64,000 nt of DNA from Eremochloa ophiuroides (GCA_038502445.1 JAHLJS010000009.1:28584118-28648117); one strand, 5' to 3'; positions 46,120 through 58,440 are shown, counted from the stretch's first letter. The notes: a model not told the origin generated them from the letters alone. Translations and numbers: made by a program.

Positions 46120-47963
46120 TGAAGGACCCTAGTTTGGTTTTGGTAATTGATGAAACATAGTTACTAATCTAAGTGCTAAGTATGTGTAGCCAAGAGGAGA
46201 TTAGTGATAAGGAGGAAGATGACATGAGCTCAAGTGAAGATCAAGATGGAATGATCAAGGAGAAAGAAAATGACTTAAAGAAGGAAAGCTAGAGGCTAAG
46301 GTATATTCAAATAGGGCTTTTCTTTTAGTGATCAAGACTCTAAGTGGGAGTGATCACATTTAGGATAGATAGCCGACTATCAAGGGGAGAACTAACCTAT
46401 TGGATTACCTTCAAGTGCTCTAGGTTGCATCTCATGTACTTTGATCTAACCAACCTAGAAAATCTCTTTGAAAACCCTTGAAAAATATTTGTAAAATGCT
46501 AACACACTGTGCACAAGTGTTGGAGACCTTGAGTGTTAGCACATAGAAATAAGAGGTGAGAAATAGACTTGAAAAACACTGAAAAAGGAGCGTCGGACGG
46601 TGTTGAGGCGGAGCGTCGGACCATTTGTTCGCGTCCGACGCCTACACTTTGAACTGTGCTGTTAGCAAGCGTCGGACCAATGCTATTTCCAGTCCGACGG
46701 TTTAGCGTTACTAGTGTTGACGCGTGGCAAGTTGTGAGAGCGTCGGACTGCGTCCGACAGGTTTTTAGCGTTTCTGGACCTCTCTGAAAGTGTTGGATGA
46801 TTCGTTTCTTTAGTCCGACGGTGCTCGAGTGATCGTCCGACGATACGCGCACAGTGAACTGAGAGAGAGCGTCGGACGCAAGTGCTTAGTCCGACAGCTC
46901 CTGTCCGACGGTTTGAAAAAGCGCGCGATGAGATATCCGTTGCAATCGGACAATCGACGTTGAATCCAGCTGACACGTGGCTTCATCGTGAGCGTCGGAC
47001 GCAGAGTGTTAGTCCGACGGAATCAGTCCGACGGTAGCGTCCGACGACATCAAAACGTGCTTAACGGCTGTTTGGAGTGGGGTAACGGCTAGATTTGCTC
47101 TTGGGGGTATTTATACTCCCTCCCTGGTCACTTGGTAACTGGCTTGCACACTTGGATCATTGTTATACACTTTGTTGCATTCTAGCCTCTCACTCTCTCA
47201 CTAGTTCATCATCTTGATCATTCTTAGTGAGATTGAGTGATCCTCAAGTGCATTCTTGCTGTTGTTTTGCATTCTAGAGCACTTGAGAGCAAGCCTTGCT
47301 TCAGTTCTTATTCTCTTGGGACATTGCCGTGTCCCTAGACGGCTTGGAGGAGAAGAAGATATGGAGAAGCTTGGTGATTGTGCTTGCTCACACCGGTGAT
47401 TGTGAGGGGTCTTGTGCCTACCCCGAGCGGAGAGCTCAAAGGTAACTCTAGTGAGTTGCTCGTGTTATTGAGTTACTTCCTCCGTAGTAGGTTCTTGTGG
47501 CGTCTAGTGTAGGCTCGGTGTGTGATACCGATTAGCCACCGAACCACTGGTTGAAGTCGACACAACAAGGACGTTGCGTGCCGGCAAGCACGTGAACCTC
47601 GGGGATAAATCTTTGTGTTCATATTGCTTTCCTCACCTTCGAGTGAGTGACTTGATCTTTATCTCGGTGATTGACTTCATCTCAAGGCAAAGGTATAATC
47701 GACAATCATCCCATTTTTATCCTTGTGCTAAGTAGCTTGTTCTCTTGTCTTGAGTAGTTGTGTAGTCATTTAGCTTTTGCTAGTTTGCTTGTGTGGCTTA
47801 GAACTAAGGATTAACTAGAATTGTGTAGGTGGCTTGCCTAGGTTAGTAGTTGCTTTAGCATTGCACATTTAGCCATATTTGTTACTAACCTCTTGGCCTA
47901 AGTGCTTTGTAGAAATTTTATTAGGCTATTCACTCCCCCCTCTAGCCATACTAGGACCTTTCA
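46120..47963 (+). repeat. Right LTR (1844 bp)
   Basis: TGAAGGACCC...GGACCTTTCA, closely matching the left LTR. The GTCGGAC array (46590-47047) is shorter than its partner. A CACTCCCCCC run near the end replaces CACCCCCC in the left copy. It is followed by the target duplication CCACG. Confidence 0.95.
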
Positions 47964-48119
47964 CCACGGCACGACATTTTGCCCCGGTCCGAGCACGGCA
48001 CGGCCCGATAACTCGCAGGCCCGGGCTAGCACGGCCCGATGCTACAGGCCGTGTTTGGGCCGACTCCTGAGCCCGCGGGCTGGCACGGCCCGACACGATT
48101 TTAAGGAGTTGGCCCGACG

Positions 48120-48720
48120 ACGGCCCGGTGCTCTCCCTAGCGGCCAGCTTGCCACCAGCCCACCACACGTCCACACCCCTCCCAGACTTCCTCCAACTCA
48201 CTCCTGTCCCCGTCCAACCCTAGCCGCCCGCCCGCCCCTCTTCCCTCACTCAGTCGCACGCATCGCGACTGCGCGGCCGCGCAGGCCGCAGGCGCAGCGA
48301 AGCGCCAAAGCCGGTCCGGAAGACGCCCCGGGAGCGAAGCCTCAGGCGCAGCGAGGCCGACCGCGCCCACGCCCCTCATCGACCGGCGGCCGCCATGGCG
48401 CCATCCCCTCTGGCCTCTACTGCCACCTCTAGCTCCACTCCATCTCGGCCTCCTCCTTCATCGCTCCACGCCCCGTGGGCCGTCGCCCCCTATGAGGTGG
48501 CACCCGCACGCGACGACGGTGGGTCGGTGGCGCCGGTCGAGCAATGCAACGGCGGCTGGATCTAAAGCTGGAGGCGAATGCGGTGGCGCCGTTCGCCGAC
48601 CCTCTCCCCGAGCACCGCATCGACCTCCTCCGGTCCTCCCCGAGCGACGGTCCTCGACACGACGACGGCGCTGCCTCGCGGTCGCTGATGCACTCGACGG
48701 CGGCGGCACTCGACCTCGGG
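48120..48720. other. GC-rich segment inside the hAT-like element, possible captured gene piece
   Basis: It lies between the GGCCCG-rich arms and differs from them in lacking those motifs. On the plus strand an ATG at 48394 opens 57 codons (MAPSPLASTATSSSTPSRPP), and a second frame from 48544 reads MQRRLDLKLEANAVAPFADP. The two together look like one coding piece with a frame break. The family is not recognised, and capture is inference from composition and position. Confidence 0.4.
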
Positions 48721-48893
48721 TCGGCCCGGCCTGCTAAAGACGCCGTGCTCATCAGGCCGGCCCGGCACGAATGTCGGCCCGTAGTGCCGTGCCTAGGCCG
48801 AAGGCCAGGCACGAGGCACGCATGGGCACGGCCCGGTAGGCCCACGTGCCGTGCCGGCCCGATGACCCTCGGGCCGTGCCTGGCACGGGCCTA

Positions 48894-49165
48894 GGGATGA
48901 AAACGGATCGGATACGAACGGATATCACTATGTTACATTTGTTTTCATATTTCTGGTCGGATTCGGATTCGAATACGGATAGTGTTAGCCATGCCGGATA
49001 GGATACGATTGGATGTCGACATCATAAATATACGATTTGAGTATTCGGATACGGATACGGTATCGGATATTGAATATCCGGACTCGGATACGGATAGATC
49101 TAAACATCTCTAAACAGATTCGGTCGAACGGACGGTCGGATAAATATCCGTACCATTTTCATCCA
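48894..49165. mobile_element. Small inverted-repeat element with GGATGAAAA ends
   Basis: Ends GGGATGAAAACGGATCGG and, reading inward from the other side, TGGATGAAAATGGTACGG. The interior is built from repeated GGATACGGATA and CGGATATC motifs. TA at 48892-48893 and 49166-49167 may be a target duplication. It interrupts the right GGCCCG arm of the hAT-like element. A partial copy lies at 29829-30060. Confidence 0.6.
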
Positions 49166-49223
49166 TACACGGGCCCGTGCCGGGCCGTGTCGGGCCGGCC
49201 CGATGGCCATCTATAGCGTGGAG

Positions 49224-51400
49224 CCAGTGCGCGAACCAAAGCGTGACGTCCGTGGACGAGCTCCTTGATGAGGTCCTAGGTTTGTTGGTCATCCATTGGT
49301 GTGGGGTGGTAGGATGGAGCTAGGGTCCCAAATCATGTGTGAGCAAGGGCAGTCGCAACTGGTGGCGGCGGCAGCGGAGGAGGTGGAGGGTGCGACGAGG
49401 AGGGAGCGGAGGCGGCAACAGAGCAACTTAGATGAGGGGCGCGGCTGAGGGCAACCACGGAGAGATTGATTCTCACAAAAGTGAGGAACCAAAAACAACT
49501 ATGTTCGCACACGGATGGGTGGGGGACGGAACGACGCGGTGTCGTAAAAGTACAGGACCAACATCGAGAGGCCAGACGAAAAATTTTGCATGAAAGAAAT
49601 TCTTCCGATTTATTATCCGACGACGAAATCTTCGATAAAAGTGCATCACTGTGATAACATTGACTGGTCTGGTGGTTCTGGACGTATCGCCGCGCGGAAG
49701 GCCATGCATCATGTTCCATTGCATAGCTACAGGGACGTCATCAGGGCATCCATGCCGAGGTGCTGAACCGTTGATCGATCGCCTCGGCCGCGGCGCGCGA
49801 TTCCATTCCACCAGCTGCGCATGGACGGCCCTGCGGCCCTGCCGAAGCTAGCTCGCGGACACACACCCGGCTCCTCCGCCTTTTCCTATCCCTCCCTGTC
49901 ATCACTCCCACTCCCGTCCAAAGGTAAAGGAAGAGAAACGACAGGGCAACAGAAGAATCAACACGGAACGAATCCTACGGTGGTGCGAGGATGTTGGACT
50001 CCGACTCAGGCGGAGGAGGTTCTGGAAGGCAAGAGAGGTGGCCGGCCGGTGCCCGTGCCGGGGGTGGCGTAACTGATTATGGGATTCATTCATGATGCGG
50101 CCGCCGCGCGCGGTGACGGTGATCCATTTGCACCTTGCACAACCTTAAAGCTACAATAACACACTGCTATAACAACCTACTCCTACGTACTAACTACTAG
50201 TAGAATACTCGTAGACACATTTACTACTTCCGGTTTTTTTTTTTTTTTAATACTCCTCTATCACGGCCGGCTGATGCGGCCCGCCGGGTCGATCCCCGTG
50301 GACGAACGAACGAACGGTACGCGTACGTGTGTTGCGTTGCATCCGAAACAAGCGCTGGGCGGGCGCTGATACGGCAACCCGGGAGCTGTTCCCGTGGACG
50401 ATCGGTGCACGCATCACATCATCCATCATTCGTTGGCTGCACTGTGGAAGAAATGAAAGCGCAGGACTGTGGCGTGCCTGGCGTGAGGCGAAGCAGTACT
50501 AGCTCCATGCATGTGACGACCAGACTATCAGAGCCCATGCCATGCATGCATCACTGATTCACTGTGGTCTGCTCTGGTCCGGCCGAGCTTGGAGCTTGGC
50601 CCTGGACCCTGCTCGATCGCTTAAACAAGCATGGGCACCCAAGCAGCATGGCTGGCTGCTTATTAGCCCACAGGCAGCGTTGCACGACAACCTTGCGCTA
50701 GTAGCAAATGGCTCATATACAGATACTCCGTTGTCCGCTCTCGACCCACCAATCTGGACGTGTACGGTCACGAATGACATACAGCCAAGTTTCTCGCCGA
50801 AAGGCAAACAAAAATGCAACCAAGGGCGGACTGCGACAAGCACGCACGCACGCACGCACAATTCACCTCCCACGCGTGCAGTAACTATTGGCGTGGGCGG
50901 GTCCCGTCGTCCTTGTCCCGGCTCACGCAACTTCCACGCCCAGTAGCGCATTTCTTTCTTCCGCGCGCGCCTCCGAACGCACGCGTTGACGGTCGCGTCG
51001 CGTGGCTGGATATGGGTCTGTTGTGGAAGCGGGAACGCATGCAAGCGATGGTGCGACCCAAAGAAAAGAGCACCTGTTTCGCGCAGCAGCGATTCCACAC
51101 TTCCCTTTCCTCCATGACCATAACCCACGCTGGCCTTTTCCCGTTGGGCTGTAACGGCTTTTGTCGCCTTCCCCTCCAACGCGTGGCCGCGCAGGATGGG
51201 CCGAGAAGGACCAACGGACACCGCGACAGGCCGCGGCCCTGCCTGACCGCGGCCTGTCAGCCACATCGGCTCTCTCGCTTCGCCTTTTGCAACAGAAAGC
51301 GCAGCACCGCTCAAGACAGCAAGTGTGGGGTTTCCACCTCACGTCACGTCTCGCTCTTGCCTTCTCCGTGAACAGGGCACGGTACAGCCGTGCTGCTTTT
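49224..51400. other. Intergenic between the hAT-like element and the F-box gene
   Basis: Mixed composition with ACGC repeats (about 50843-50860) and a poly-T run (about 50235-50248). Long overlapping frames on both strands (for example 50559-51314 minus and 50814-51371 plus) have no domain or consistent coding pattern and are treated as chance. No gene or transposon terminus is supported. Confidence 0.45.
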
Positions 51401-51406
51401 GCTAGT

Positions 51407-51412
51407 TTTATT
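51407..51412 (-). terminator. Possible poly(A) signal of the F-box/MYND gene
   Basis: Minus-strand AATAAA about 310 nt downstream of the stop codon at 51719, a plausible 3' UTR length for a plant gene. There is no other evidence for the transcript end. Confidence 0.35.
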
Positions 51413-51718
51413 TTACACTTTTGTCTTACTCAGGTCACGGGCCACGGGACCCGATTAACTGGTGAAAAATTTTCACTACATACTACAGTATAATCCTATA
51501 TTCTACCGTCCCGTCCTTTAATGTTACCTCAGCATGCCTTGACAATTGCCAACCAACCATGTACGTACACAGGTACAGAAGAGAAATGGAGGCCAAGAAA
51601 CTGACATGACAGAGAAGAAAGAAAAAACGGCTGGCCGGGGAGCACCGGAGCAGTAAAAACGGACGTTGCGAATGCTGACTGACGTTGTAAGTGAGGACAA
51701 GAAACGGCGCACGGGGCG

Positions 51719-53203
51719 TCACGGGGCCAGGGCCGCCGCGGCCGCCGCAGCGTCGGCATTGGGCTGCGCCACGCCGCCGCCGACGGCATCGAGCCACCGG
51801 TCCATGGGCGTGCACTCCGCCTTGTGCGCCATCTTCCAGTGCAGCGCCTGGCACGCGCGGGAGCAGTAGTTCACCACGCCGCACACAGAGCACCGCCTGA
51901 ACTCGTGCCGCCGCGTCTCGGGCCGCCCGCACAGCGCCTGCGAGCACAGCCGCAGCGCGCCGGCGTCCTCCTCCGGCGGCGGCGACGCCGCGGTCCCGGG
52001 GTTGTCGTTGCCGTTCCCGCCGCCGGGTGCCGCCGCCATGCCGCCCAGGCCCAGCGGCCGCGACGTGAACCAGTCCACCAGGAACCGGTTGGCCGCGTGC
52101 GCCTCACCGGCCGCCGCGGCCGCGGCGCGGCACCCGAAGTCGCTCAGGAGGCACGGGTGCCGACGCGCCGCCGCCGCCGCCGCCTTGCCGCCGCCCGCCC
52201 CCGCCCGGAGCAGAGGCGCCGAGGCGGCGGTCACCGCGGCCGCGAGCTCGCGCGCGTTCGCCTGGATGAGCAGGCGCCGCCCGTCCAGCACGGACCGGCG
52301 CACGCCGTAGCCGTCCTGCAGGCAGTGGCCCAGCTCGCGGAGCGCGTCCACGTGGCCCAGCGACGCCGCGCGCGCGCACAGCGCCGCTCCGGCGCGGAGG
52401 TCCCGGTCCTCCTTGCTGCCGCCGCTGCCGTTGAACTGGATCACGGCTAGCGAGTAGAGCGCCTCCCTGTGCCCGCCCACCGCCGCCGTCGCCATTAACG
52501 TCGCGCCCGAGCCACGGCAACCCAGACAGTAGAACCGAATCTGCACCGAGCGAAGACAGAGAGCATCATGAGCTTCTCACGTACGCGACAAAGGGACGGA
52601 CGGCAAAGACGATCGATTCTCCGATTGCTTGATGTGCTTACCATGCCCAGGAGATAGCAGGCTTCGAGATTGCCGGCCTCTGCGCAACGCTGCAGAAACC
52701 GGTGTGCCTCGTCAGACCAGGCATCGGCTCGCACGGCTACGCACCGCGGCGACGAGGGCGCGAGCACCACCTTGTTCTGCCCGAGCTCCCTGAATCTCTT
52801 GCACCTGCACAACACGCAAACACACATCCACAGGTTAGAACTCCAATCGCCCATCGGCTTGTCGGTTCACGTTGACGAACCGGACAGCAGCACGAAACAG
52901 GCTCAATATGATATTGGACACGTACGTGAGCATGGCGCCGGCGAGATCGGCCGGCGAGCCAGCGGACGCGGCGACGTCCCTGAGTATGGACACGACGAGA
53001 TCATCAGGCAGCTCCTCGAACATGTCTCTGGCCAGACGGACATCTGTATCGCCGCCGCCAGCCGCCGGCGACCGCCCCTCGGACGCCGACGCCGTCCTGC
53101 GCCTCTTCCGGCGCTGCACCTCCGGGGCTGCAGGTGGTCCCTCGCCCGGCCCCGGCGACGCCGCCGCGTGGCAGGAGTAACACGCACCGCGCCTCGTCTT
53201 CAT
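51719..53203 (-). CDS. F-box protein with Sel1-like repeats and MYND zinc finger (At1g67340-like)
   Basis: Three exons on the minus strand: 53203-52926, 52804-52642 and 52540-51719, with GT-AG introns of 121 and 101 bp. The total of 1263 nt encodes 420 residues. The N-terminus MKTRRGACYSC is basic and leads to an F-box (about 61-105, MFEELPDDLVVSIL, completed across intron 1 as LTCKRFRELG). A Sel1/TPR-like helical region (about 115-250) follows, including AHRFLQRCAEAGNLEACYLLGM and CARAASLGHVDALRELGH. The MYND finger lies at about 346-390 (CSVCGVVNYCSRAC, then HKAEC). F-box proteins join SCF ubiquitin ligases through SKP1, and MYND fingers bind proline-rich partners, so a substrate adaptor role is likely. 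The order and length match the plant family typified by Arabidopsis At1g67340 and At5g50450. Alanine runs near the C-terminus and at 265-290 are GC-driven insertions typical of grass genes. No break is seen, and the gene looks functional. Confidence 0.93.
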
Positions 53204-53236
53204 AGCCGTACGTTGTTTCTGTGGCGAGCAGTTCTT

Positions 53237-53280
53237 TGGTGAGAAAAGAGAGAGAGAGAGAGCAGAGGAGAGGAGAGGGG
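53237..53280 (-). promoter_or_regulatory. CT-rich 5' UTR of the F-box gene
   Basis: On the minus strand a run of CTCTC repeats lies between the TATA box and the ATG. CT-rich leaders are common in plant genes and fit a short 5' UTR of roughly 100 nt. Confidence 0.5.
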
Positions 53281-53325
53281 GGCCGTGTCCGTAATGGCGA
53301 GCGAGGGTGCGGCAGGCAGGGCAGT

Positions 53326-53333
53326 TATATATA
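53326..53333 (-). promoter_or_regulatory. TATA box of the F-box/MYND gene
   Basis: Minus-strand TATATATA within CCTATATATAACTG, about 125 nt upstream of the ATG at 53203. It would place the transcript start near 53300. Confidence 0.7.
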
Positions 53334-53344
53334 GGAAGGCCACG

Positions 53345-56300
53345 GCGAGGGCGAGGAGGAGGTGGAGTGGAGGAGGACAGGGTCGTCGCGTCGTGGCCTG
53401 CGAGGAAGGCAAGCGGCGGGGAAGGGAAGGCAAGCGCCGAGAGCGGGTTCGGTTCCACCACCACCACTACCACCATTTCCCGTTCCGTTCCGTTCCGTTG
53501 CTGGGCGGTCAACAGGGACGCTGACCGGAGGGAGGGGTTGCTTCAAGGGGAGCACGCTTGGACGCAAAGCCTCTCCTTTTCTTGATACTCCCCCAACCCA
53601 TCTCCCTCTCCTGTCCTTTTTTTCCCCACTCTCTCTCCTCAGCTTTTGAGGCACACATATTTTGTCTCTTTTTTTTTTCTCTTTCTGTTTTTTTTTTCAG
53701 TTTCCTTCAATTTTAGAGAGAGGGGGAAACGGGAGGTGGTGGGGCACTGAGGATAGGCCGGGCCCATTCATGATTATGGTTTAGTGTGTGTTGTACTATC
53801 TTTGATTGACAGCCTTTGATTATTTCTTTTTTTTCCCTCTCTCTCTCTGTGCTGCCATTGCCATGCATCAGTGCAATTTGCATCCATCCTCCTGGCATTT
53901 GCTTTGCTTTGCTTGCTTGGTTTATTATTCGTTGCTGGTTTTATTTCCCAGTCCCCGATAATAAAGGAGGTCATACAGAGGGAGGGGTGGGCCATGGGGT
54001 TTGTTCCATCTGTCCTCATGCATATATGGTTTGGTAACACCACCAGTCACATATATATAGGGTTTGGTGACATGGATATCTTGCTGGATGAGATAGTTTT
54101 GGCATGGCACCAACATGGCATTGACATACTTGCGTGCATGTAAGATTGCACCAGCACATATGGTGCCTGTGATTTGCGGGCTTGGGTTGGCACAACCAGA
54201 TAAAAAGCCTTGCTCCCTTGCCTTGATTGGGATTGGTGGTGTCGATCTTGCTAACAATTGAAGCTTTGGCTGCCTAATTGGTGCACCCCTCCATGTCATA
54301 AATAAATTAGTAGCCTGCCGGTCATGGTTTTCGCTCCAAGGAAATGGTTGCTTGGGCGCATTGCACAATTGGTGGGTGTTAGTGATTTTGATTAACCAAC
54401 CTGATTACGCTCAATGATGTCTAAACTTGCCCTGCTTCCCGGGAAGGAGACACTAAATGTCTGCCATCTGTGATTTGGCTGGTTACTTGACAACTATTCA
54501 GTGAGAAATTACCGGACATCTTATTATTTCGTATCTCCCATTTTAAGTGTTGCTTGATCTGTAGGTTTACACGTGTTTGAATACAAGTTGTTCTCTAATA
54601 TTTGTATTTAAGTCTATCAGCTCAATATTTCCTTTTTAATGTTAAAAAGATTCAACAAGGGATCGGAAACAGTCAGGATTGAACCTTTCCTTTTCGTTTT
54701 AAGGCAGCAGCTAGCTATTCACAGTTTTCTTGCTAAATAAATGAGCCGAGCCTAGAGCGTATCCGGTGAGAATTGAAATTATGGACGGAGAACGCCATTA
54801 GCGTTCATTATATTTGAATCTGGTGAGTATTATTCATGCATGTGCATGTTCGTATGAAACCTCGTTAGCGTTGTTGACATGCTACCAATAATCGAGTTGA
54901 GTTGTTTTCACCGCATTCAACAACTACAGACATTATTTCCCCTCAAAGCCCGGAGACAGGTAAAAAGTAAACATCGCGATCCCTTACTTCAGGCACGTGA
55001 TTATTATTCTATATATACACCAATATCCTACGTCAGTAGTCATCCACATTGTAAATTTATTATAAGTTACCTATTCTATTACGCAATAACTTTTCCATGC
55101 GTGCATTAGTCATTATTCAACACTAATAAAGGAATTTCTCATTCACATGGGGACAAAGTATGGAGCACGTACGGGGTAGACCATATTATATAGACATTGA
55201 CGACACCGCAAAGAAAGAAGAAAAGCACACCAAGAATTATACTATCGTCGTTCATTAATCTACATACATACTACAAATAAACATTATTCGTTATTACTGC
55301 CAGATATTACTTGGAATAAATATATGCTAATAATAATGCATCTCTGCTAGGTGTGCCAGCTGATATTTGTGGCTTCCATGCTTTTTTCACTATGGAAGGA
55401 AAATATTCTGAGGAAATGGAAAAACAGCTAGCCTTGCAAGAAAAGGCAACGGAAGATAAGGCGAGACGGTAAATTGATGGATTAGAAGAAGGTAAACCGA
55501 AAAAAACTTGCCGTAGTTTAAGTGGAAGGATGTCAGTTAGCTATAGTACTTACGTTTGCAGGGGAAGGACGCTCTCTGTGCCACTTGAATTTGGACGCAT
55601 TTCTGAACGGTGTAGAAATAAATGGCGAGAATTAACTGTCTTGGAACGGCCGTAATTTGTTCCAGAAATGGAGTGGTCAAGCGCAACTTTCCAAACCTAG
55701 CAGCCTCGGCGCTAGCTTGTGTGCGATCGATTGGTCTTTGCTTGCTTCCAAAGGTTTCAAACCTCCCTTTTTTTTTTCTTGCCCTCAGGCTCTTTTAATT
55801 GTCTTTTCTCCCGCCCATACCTCTGCGTAAACATTACATACAAAATTCAGATTTTGTATAATTCATTCATGTCGAAAAGAATATTTGGAATTCATGTCGT
55901 CAGTATTTGGAATTTTATAATGGAGGTAGCTTAGCTATCAATTGTACTTGTGGACCGTGTTCTCGAAGTTGTAGAAAGGCCAAGATCGATGTTCCCAAAC
56001 ACATGATAAGGGTTGTGTTTTCCTCATCATTCTGTTCGTACGGCACGCTCGATCGAACCATCCCTGCATCTGCATGCATGTTAGGGAATTGAAGGGCCGC
56101 TGCAACAGGCAATCGATATCCATCCATAGATCATGCTCTGCCCTGTAGTACGTGTCTCCTTTTTCTAGAACCGTCTGCACAGGCAACCGAAGTCCTTGAT
56201 GCTGATCCTCCTAATAATAATAAGTTGTCTTAAAAGTAAATGATCTCATCGACCTGCTACTGTCCTACCAGCACACATACATGCATGCAGTATGTTTTTA

Positions 56301-57377
56301 CACTGAAATGTCCATTTAGATCATGTATTTCGTCGATCGCTTTTCAGTTGTATGTATACGATCTTGTGTATTTTTAATTGTAATTTTTTTCTTTTCATTC
56401 GTTAATTGGATCAATCCTGTGGGACACGTGCAATTATGTTTTCCAAATTTTGATCCCCCATTGTGTGTGTATTATATATACAAGAGCATGAGCGGATCTA
56501 TAGGGTATGGTAAGTGTACGGCCTAATCCATAATATTACTAGGAGATTTGTTTTTCTTTGAAAAACATGGAAAAAAAATAATCATGATTGGCTTCGTAGA
56601 AACACACCTATATTGAACCTTCTATCCGTCTTGATGCTTGTTGCTTTCAAGTAAGGGTAAGTAACTTCGACAGGATTGGTATGGAATGCAATAGCTGCGT
56701 GGTTGATGCAAAATGGACGATCGATAAGGCCAGTCTTCATGAAAATTTCATGAGTATTGTGGGCATTAAATTAGCTAATGTGGCATAATATTAAAGAAGA
56801 GAGAGGTGAAAACATTTCATGAGATAAAATAAGTTTCGTAGGGATAAAATTTGTTTATACTGCTCCTCACACCTTCGAATCTTGGAAAGAGTGTCATGAA
56901 ACTCATACTGAGACTCCTCTAATAAGCATTGTGGTATTAATGGCAGCAGCAGGACTACGCTAATTAGTTGCTGGTAATTAATGGGGAGATGGATGAGGTG
57001 TGGCAGCGATCGATGGTGTTGGCGGAAGGGGCATGCATCAACAACAACTAACCGGCGCTGTCGTGAGGACGGCTCGACCTTGCTTCAATGCTGCGAAACG
57101 CCACCACGGCGTCGCAGCCCAGATCATCAAGCAACTCCGCCATAATTATATCTTAGTACTAGTACTCTTTCCTTTTCCTACAATTATTGCCCGATCGTTC
57201 TAGCTAGCTATCCTAATGGCAGTCGTGCACCTGTAGATCAACGAAAAGTTGTATACAGCTTACCAAATTCATCCATGTCGATTTCAAAAAAATGAAAAGA
57301 AAAGAAAAGAAATACCAATCTCGAACATGGGTAGCTCATGAGTTAATTAAAAAACCCTTTATTTGACACATATTATA
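53345..57377. other. Upstream intergenic region of the F-box gene
   Basis: GC-rich near the promoter (to about 53560), then AT-rich. Several poly-T/CT runs (53660-53700, 53827-53850) and many ATGCATG motifs occur. Open frames are short and lack domains. No gene or transposon with clear ends is seen over these 4 kb. Confidence 0.5.
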
Positions 57378-57379
57378 TA

Positions 57380-57647
57380 CTCCACCATCCGTCCCGGGTT
57401 AAATCAATTCCAAGAATTTTCTAACGTCAAACCTTTTCATATGTGACTGAATTTATAGGAAAAAGAGCTTACAACACAAAATTAGTATCAGATACATCAT
57501 AAAATGTATTTTCATGAATAGTTATTTGGTATCATAAATAGTTATTTGGTATCACAAATATTTATACCTTTTTATAAATCCCGTTAAACATATATTTTTT
57601 TTACTTAGGACAATTATGGGAATTGATTTATTCAGTAATGAAGGAAG
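57380..57647. mobile_element. Stowaway-like MITE, 268 bp
   Basis: Ends CTCCACCATCCGTCCCGGG and ...AATGAAGGAAG, flanked by TA (57378-57379 and 57648-57649). AATCAATTCC and GGAATTGATT pair just inside the ends. An internal ATAGTTATTTGGTATCA unit is duplicated near 57517-57555. Confidence 0.75.
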
Positions 57648-57649
57648 TA

Positions 57650-58168
57650 TATCCAAAAGCTTCTTAACTAAAGACACTTGGTAAACCAATAATTGAGCCA
57701 AACGAAGAAAATAAATACTCCTATGAACAAGCTTTAATTTTATTTTTTTTCTCTAATATAGTTATCTTTCTAAAACTCCAAAACCCCATGAAGAGGCATA
57801 GCAAAAACAGAAGACATGCACATATCTGTGAGTAGAGGAAGATATTAATATATATTCATATATTATGGAGTTATTTTAAAATTACTAGAAGAGGGTTCAT
57901 TTTCGAAAAAAAACTAATTAGAAAAGTTGTTTCAAAGAGCTTTTATATAGGACAAACACGAATTTACCACAACCTTGAAGTGTTATTACTGAAAATTCTG
58001 CCTAGAAAATTGCAAAAATAAAAAATGCTGCCATATATATTGAGTGGATTTCTCATCTCACAAAAAAGATCCCTACTATAGATAGTACCAAAATGATTAT
58101 ATATATTTCAAAAGATGAACCGATTATTTTCTCCCAAGAAAAATGAACTAGTCATGTAACAAAGTTCC
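57650..58168. other. Intergenic AT-rich, nothing recognised
   Basis: AT-rich sequence between two MITEs with no gene or repeat boundary that I can support. Confidence 0.5.
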
Positions 58169-58170
58169 TA

Positions 58171-58440
58171 CTTCCTCCATCCAAAAAAGAAAATCGTTAT
58201 AAGATGTGTGCATGTCAAACTCTCTCGACTTTGACTAGATTTATAGAAAGCACTTACAATAATATTTATATCACTAAATAGTTAAGTTTACTATGAAAAT
58301 ATATTCAACTATTTATTCAATGATAGTAATTATATATTATAAATATTAATATTTTTTTATATATAATTGATCAAAATTAAAAGAAAGAGTTGATTTCTTG
58401 AGAAGCGAGAATGCATGGCTTCTATTCTGGGACAGAGGAG
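58171..58440. mobile_element. Stowaway-like MITE, 270 bp
   Basis: Ends CTTCCTCCATCC and GGGACAGAGGAG, flanked by TA at 58169-58170 and 58441-58442. The AT-rich interior includes GACTTTGACTAGATTTATAG, a phrase typical of this MITE group. Confidence 0.75.

Larger units (their letters stand above)
37751..47963 (+). mobile_element. Sirevirus-like Ty1/copia retrotransposon, 10213 bp, both LTRs
   Basis: Two LTRs (37751-39646 and 46120-47963) and a 5-bp target duplication CCACG (37746-37750 and 47964-47968). A Met-type PBS follows the left LTR and a purine tract AAAAAGGGGGAGAT precedes the right one. Gag (two zinc knuckles) and pol (protease, integrase, RT, RNase H) are in the Ty1/copia order. A noncoding region of about 1.1 kb between pol and the 3' LTR is also typical of Sireviruses. 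The pol frame has eight internal stops but no frameshift, so the copy is inactive but not old in structural terms. It is inserted in the left arm of the hAT-like element. Confidence 0.95.
37708..49215. mobile_element. hAT-like non-autonomous element, split by a retrotransposon
   Basis: Inverted ends TATAGATGGCCAT (37708) and ATGGCCATCTATA (ending 49215) are flanked by an exact 8-bp direct repeat GCGTGGAG (37700-37707 and 49216-49223). An 8-bp duplication is the hAT hallmark. The subterminal arms are dense in GGCCCG, CGGGCC and GGCACGG motifs in both orientations. Removing the inserted copia element (37751-47963 plus one 5-bp duplication) and the small repeat at 48894-49165 leaves about 1 kb. 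No transposase is present. A GC-rich segment at 48120-48720 lies between the arms. Confidence 0.85.

Noticed and set aside
50559..51371. Long overlapping frames on both strands (up to 251 codons)
   Set aside because: They overlap each other in several phases, show no domain and have composition expected from GC-rich DNA.
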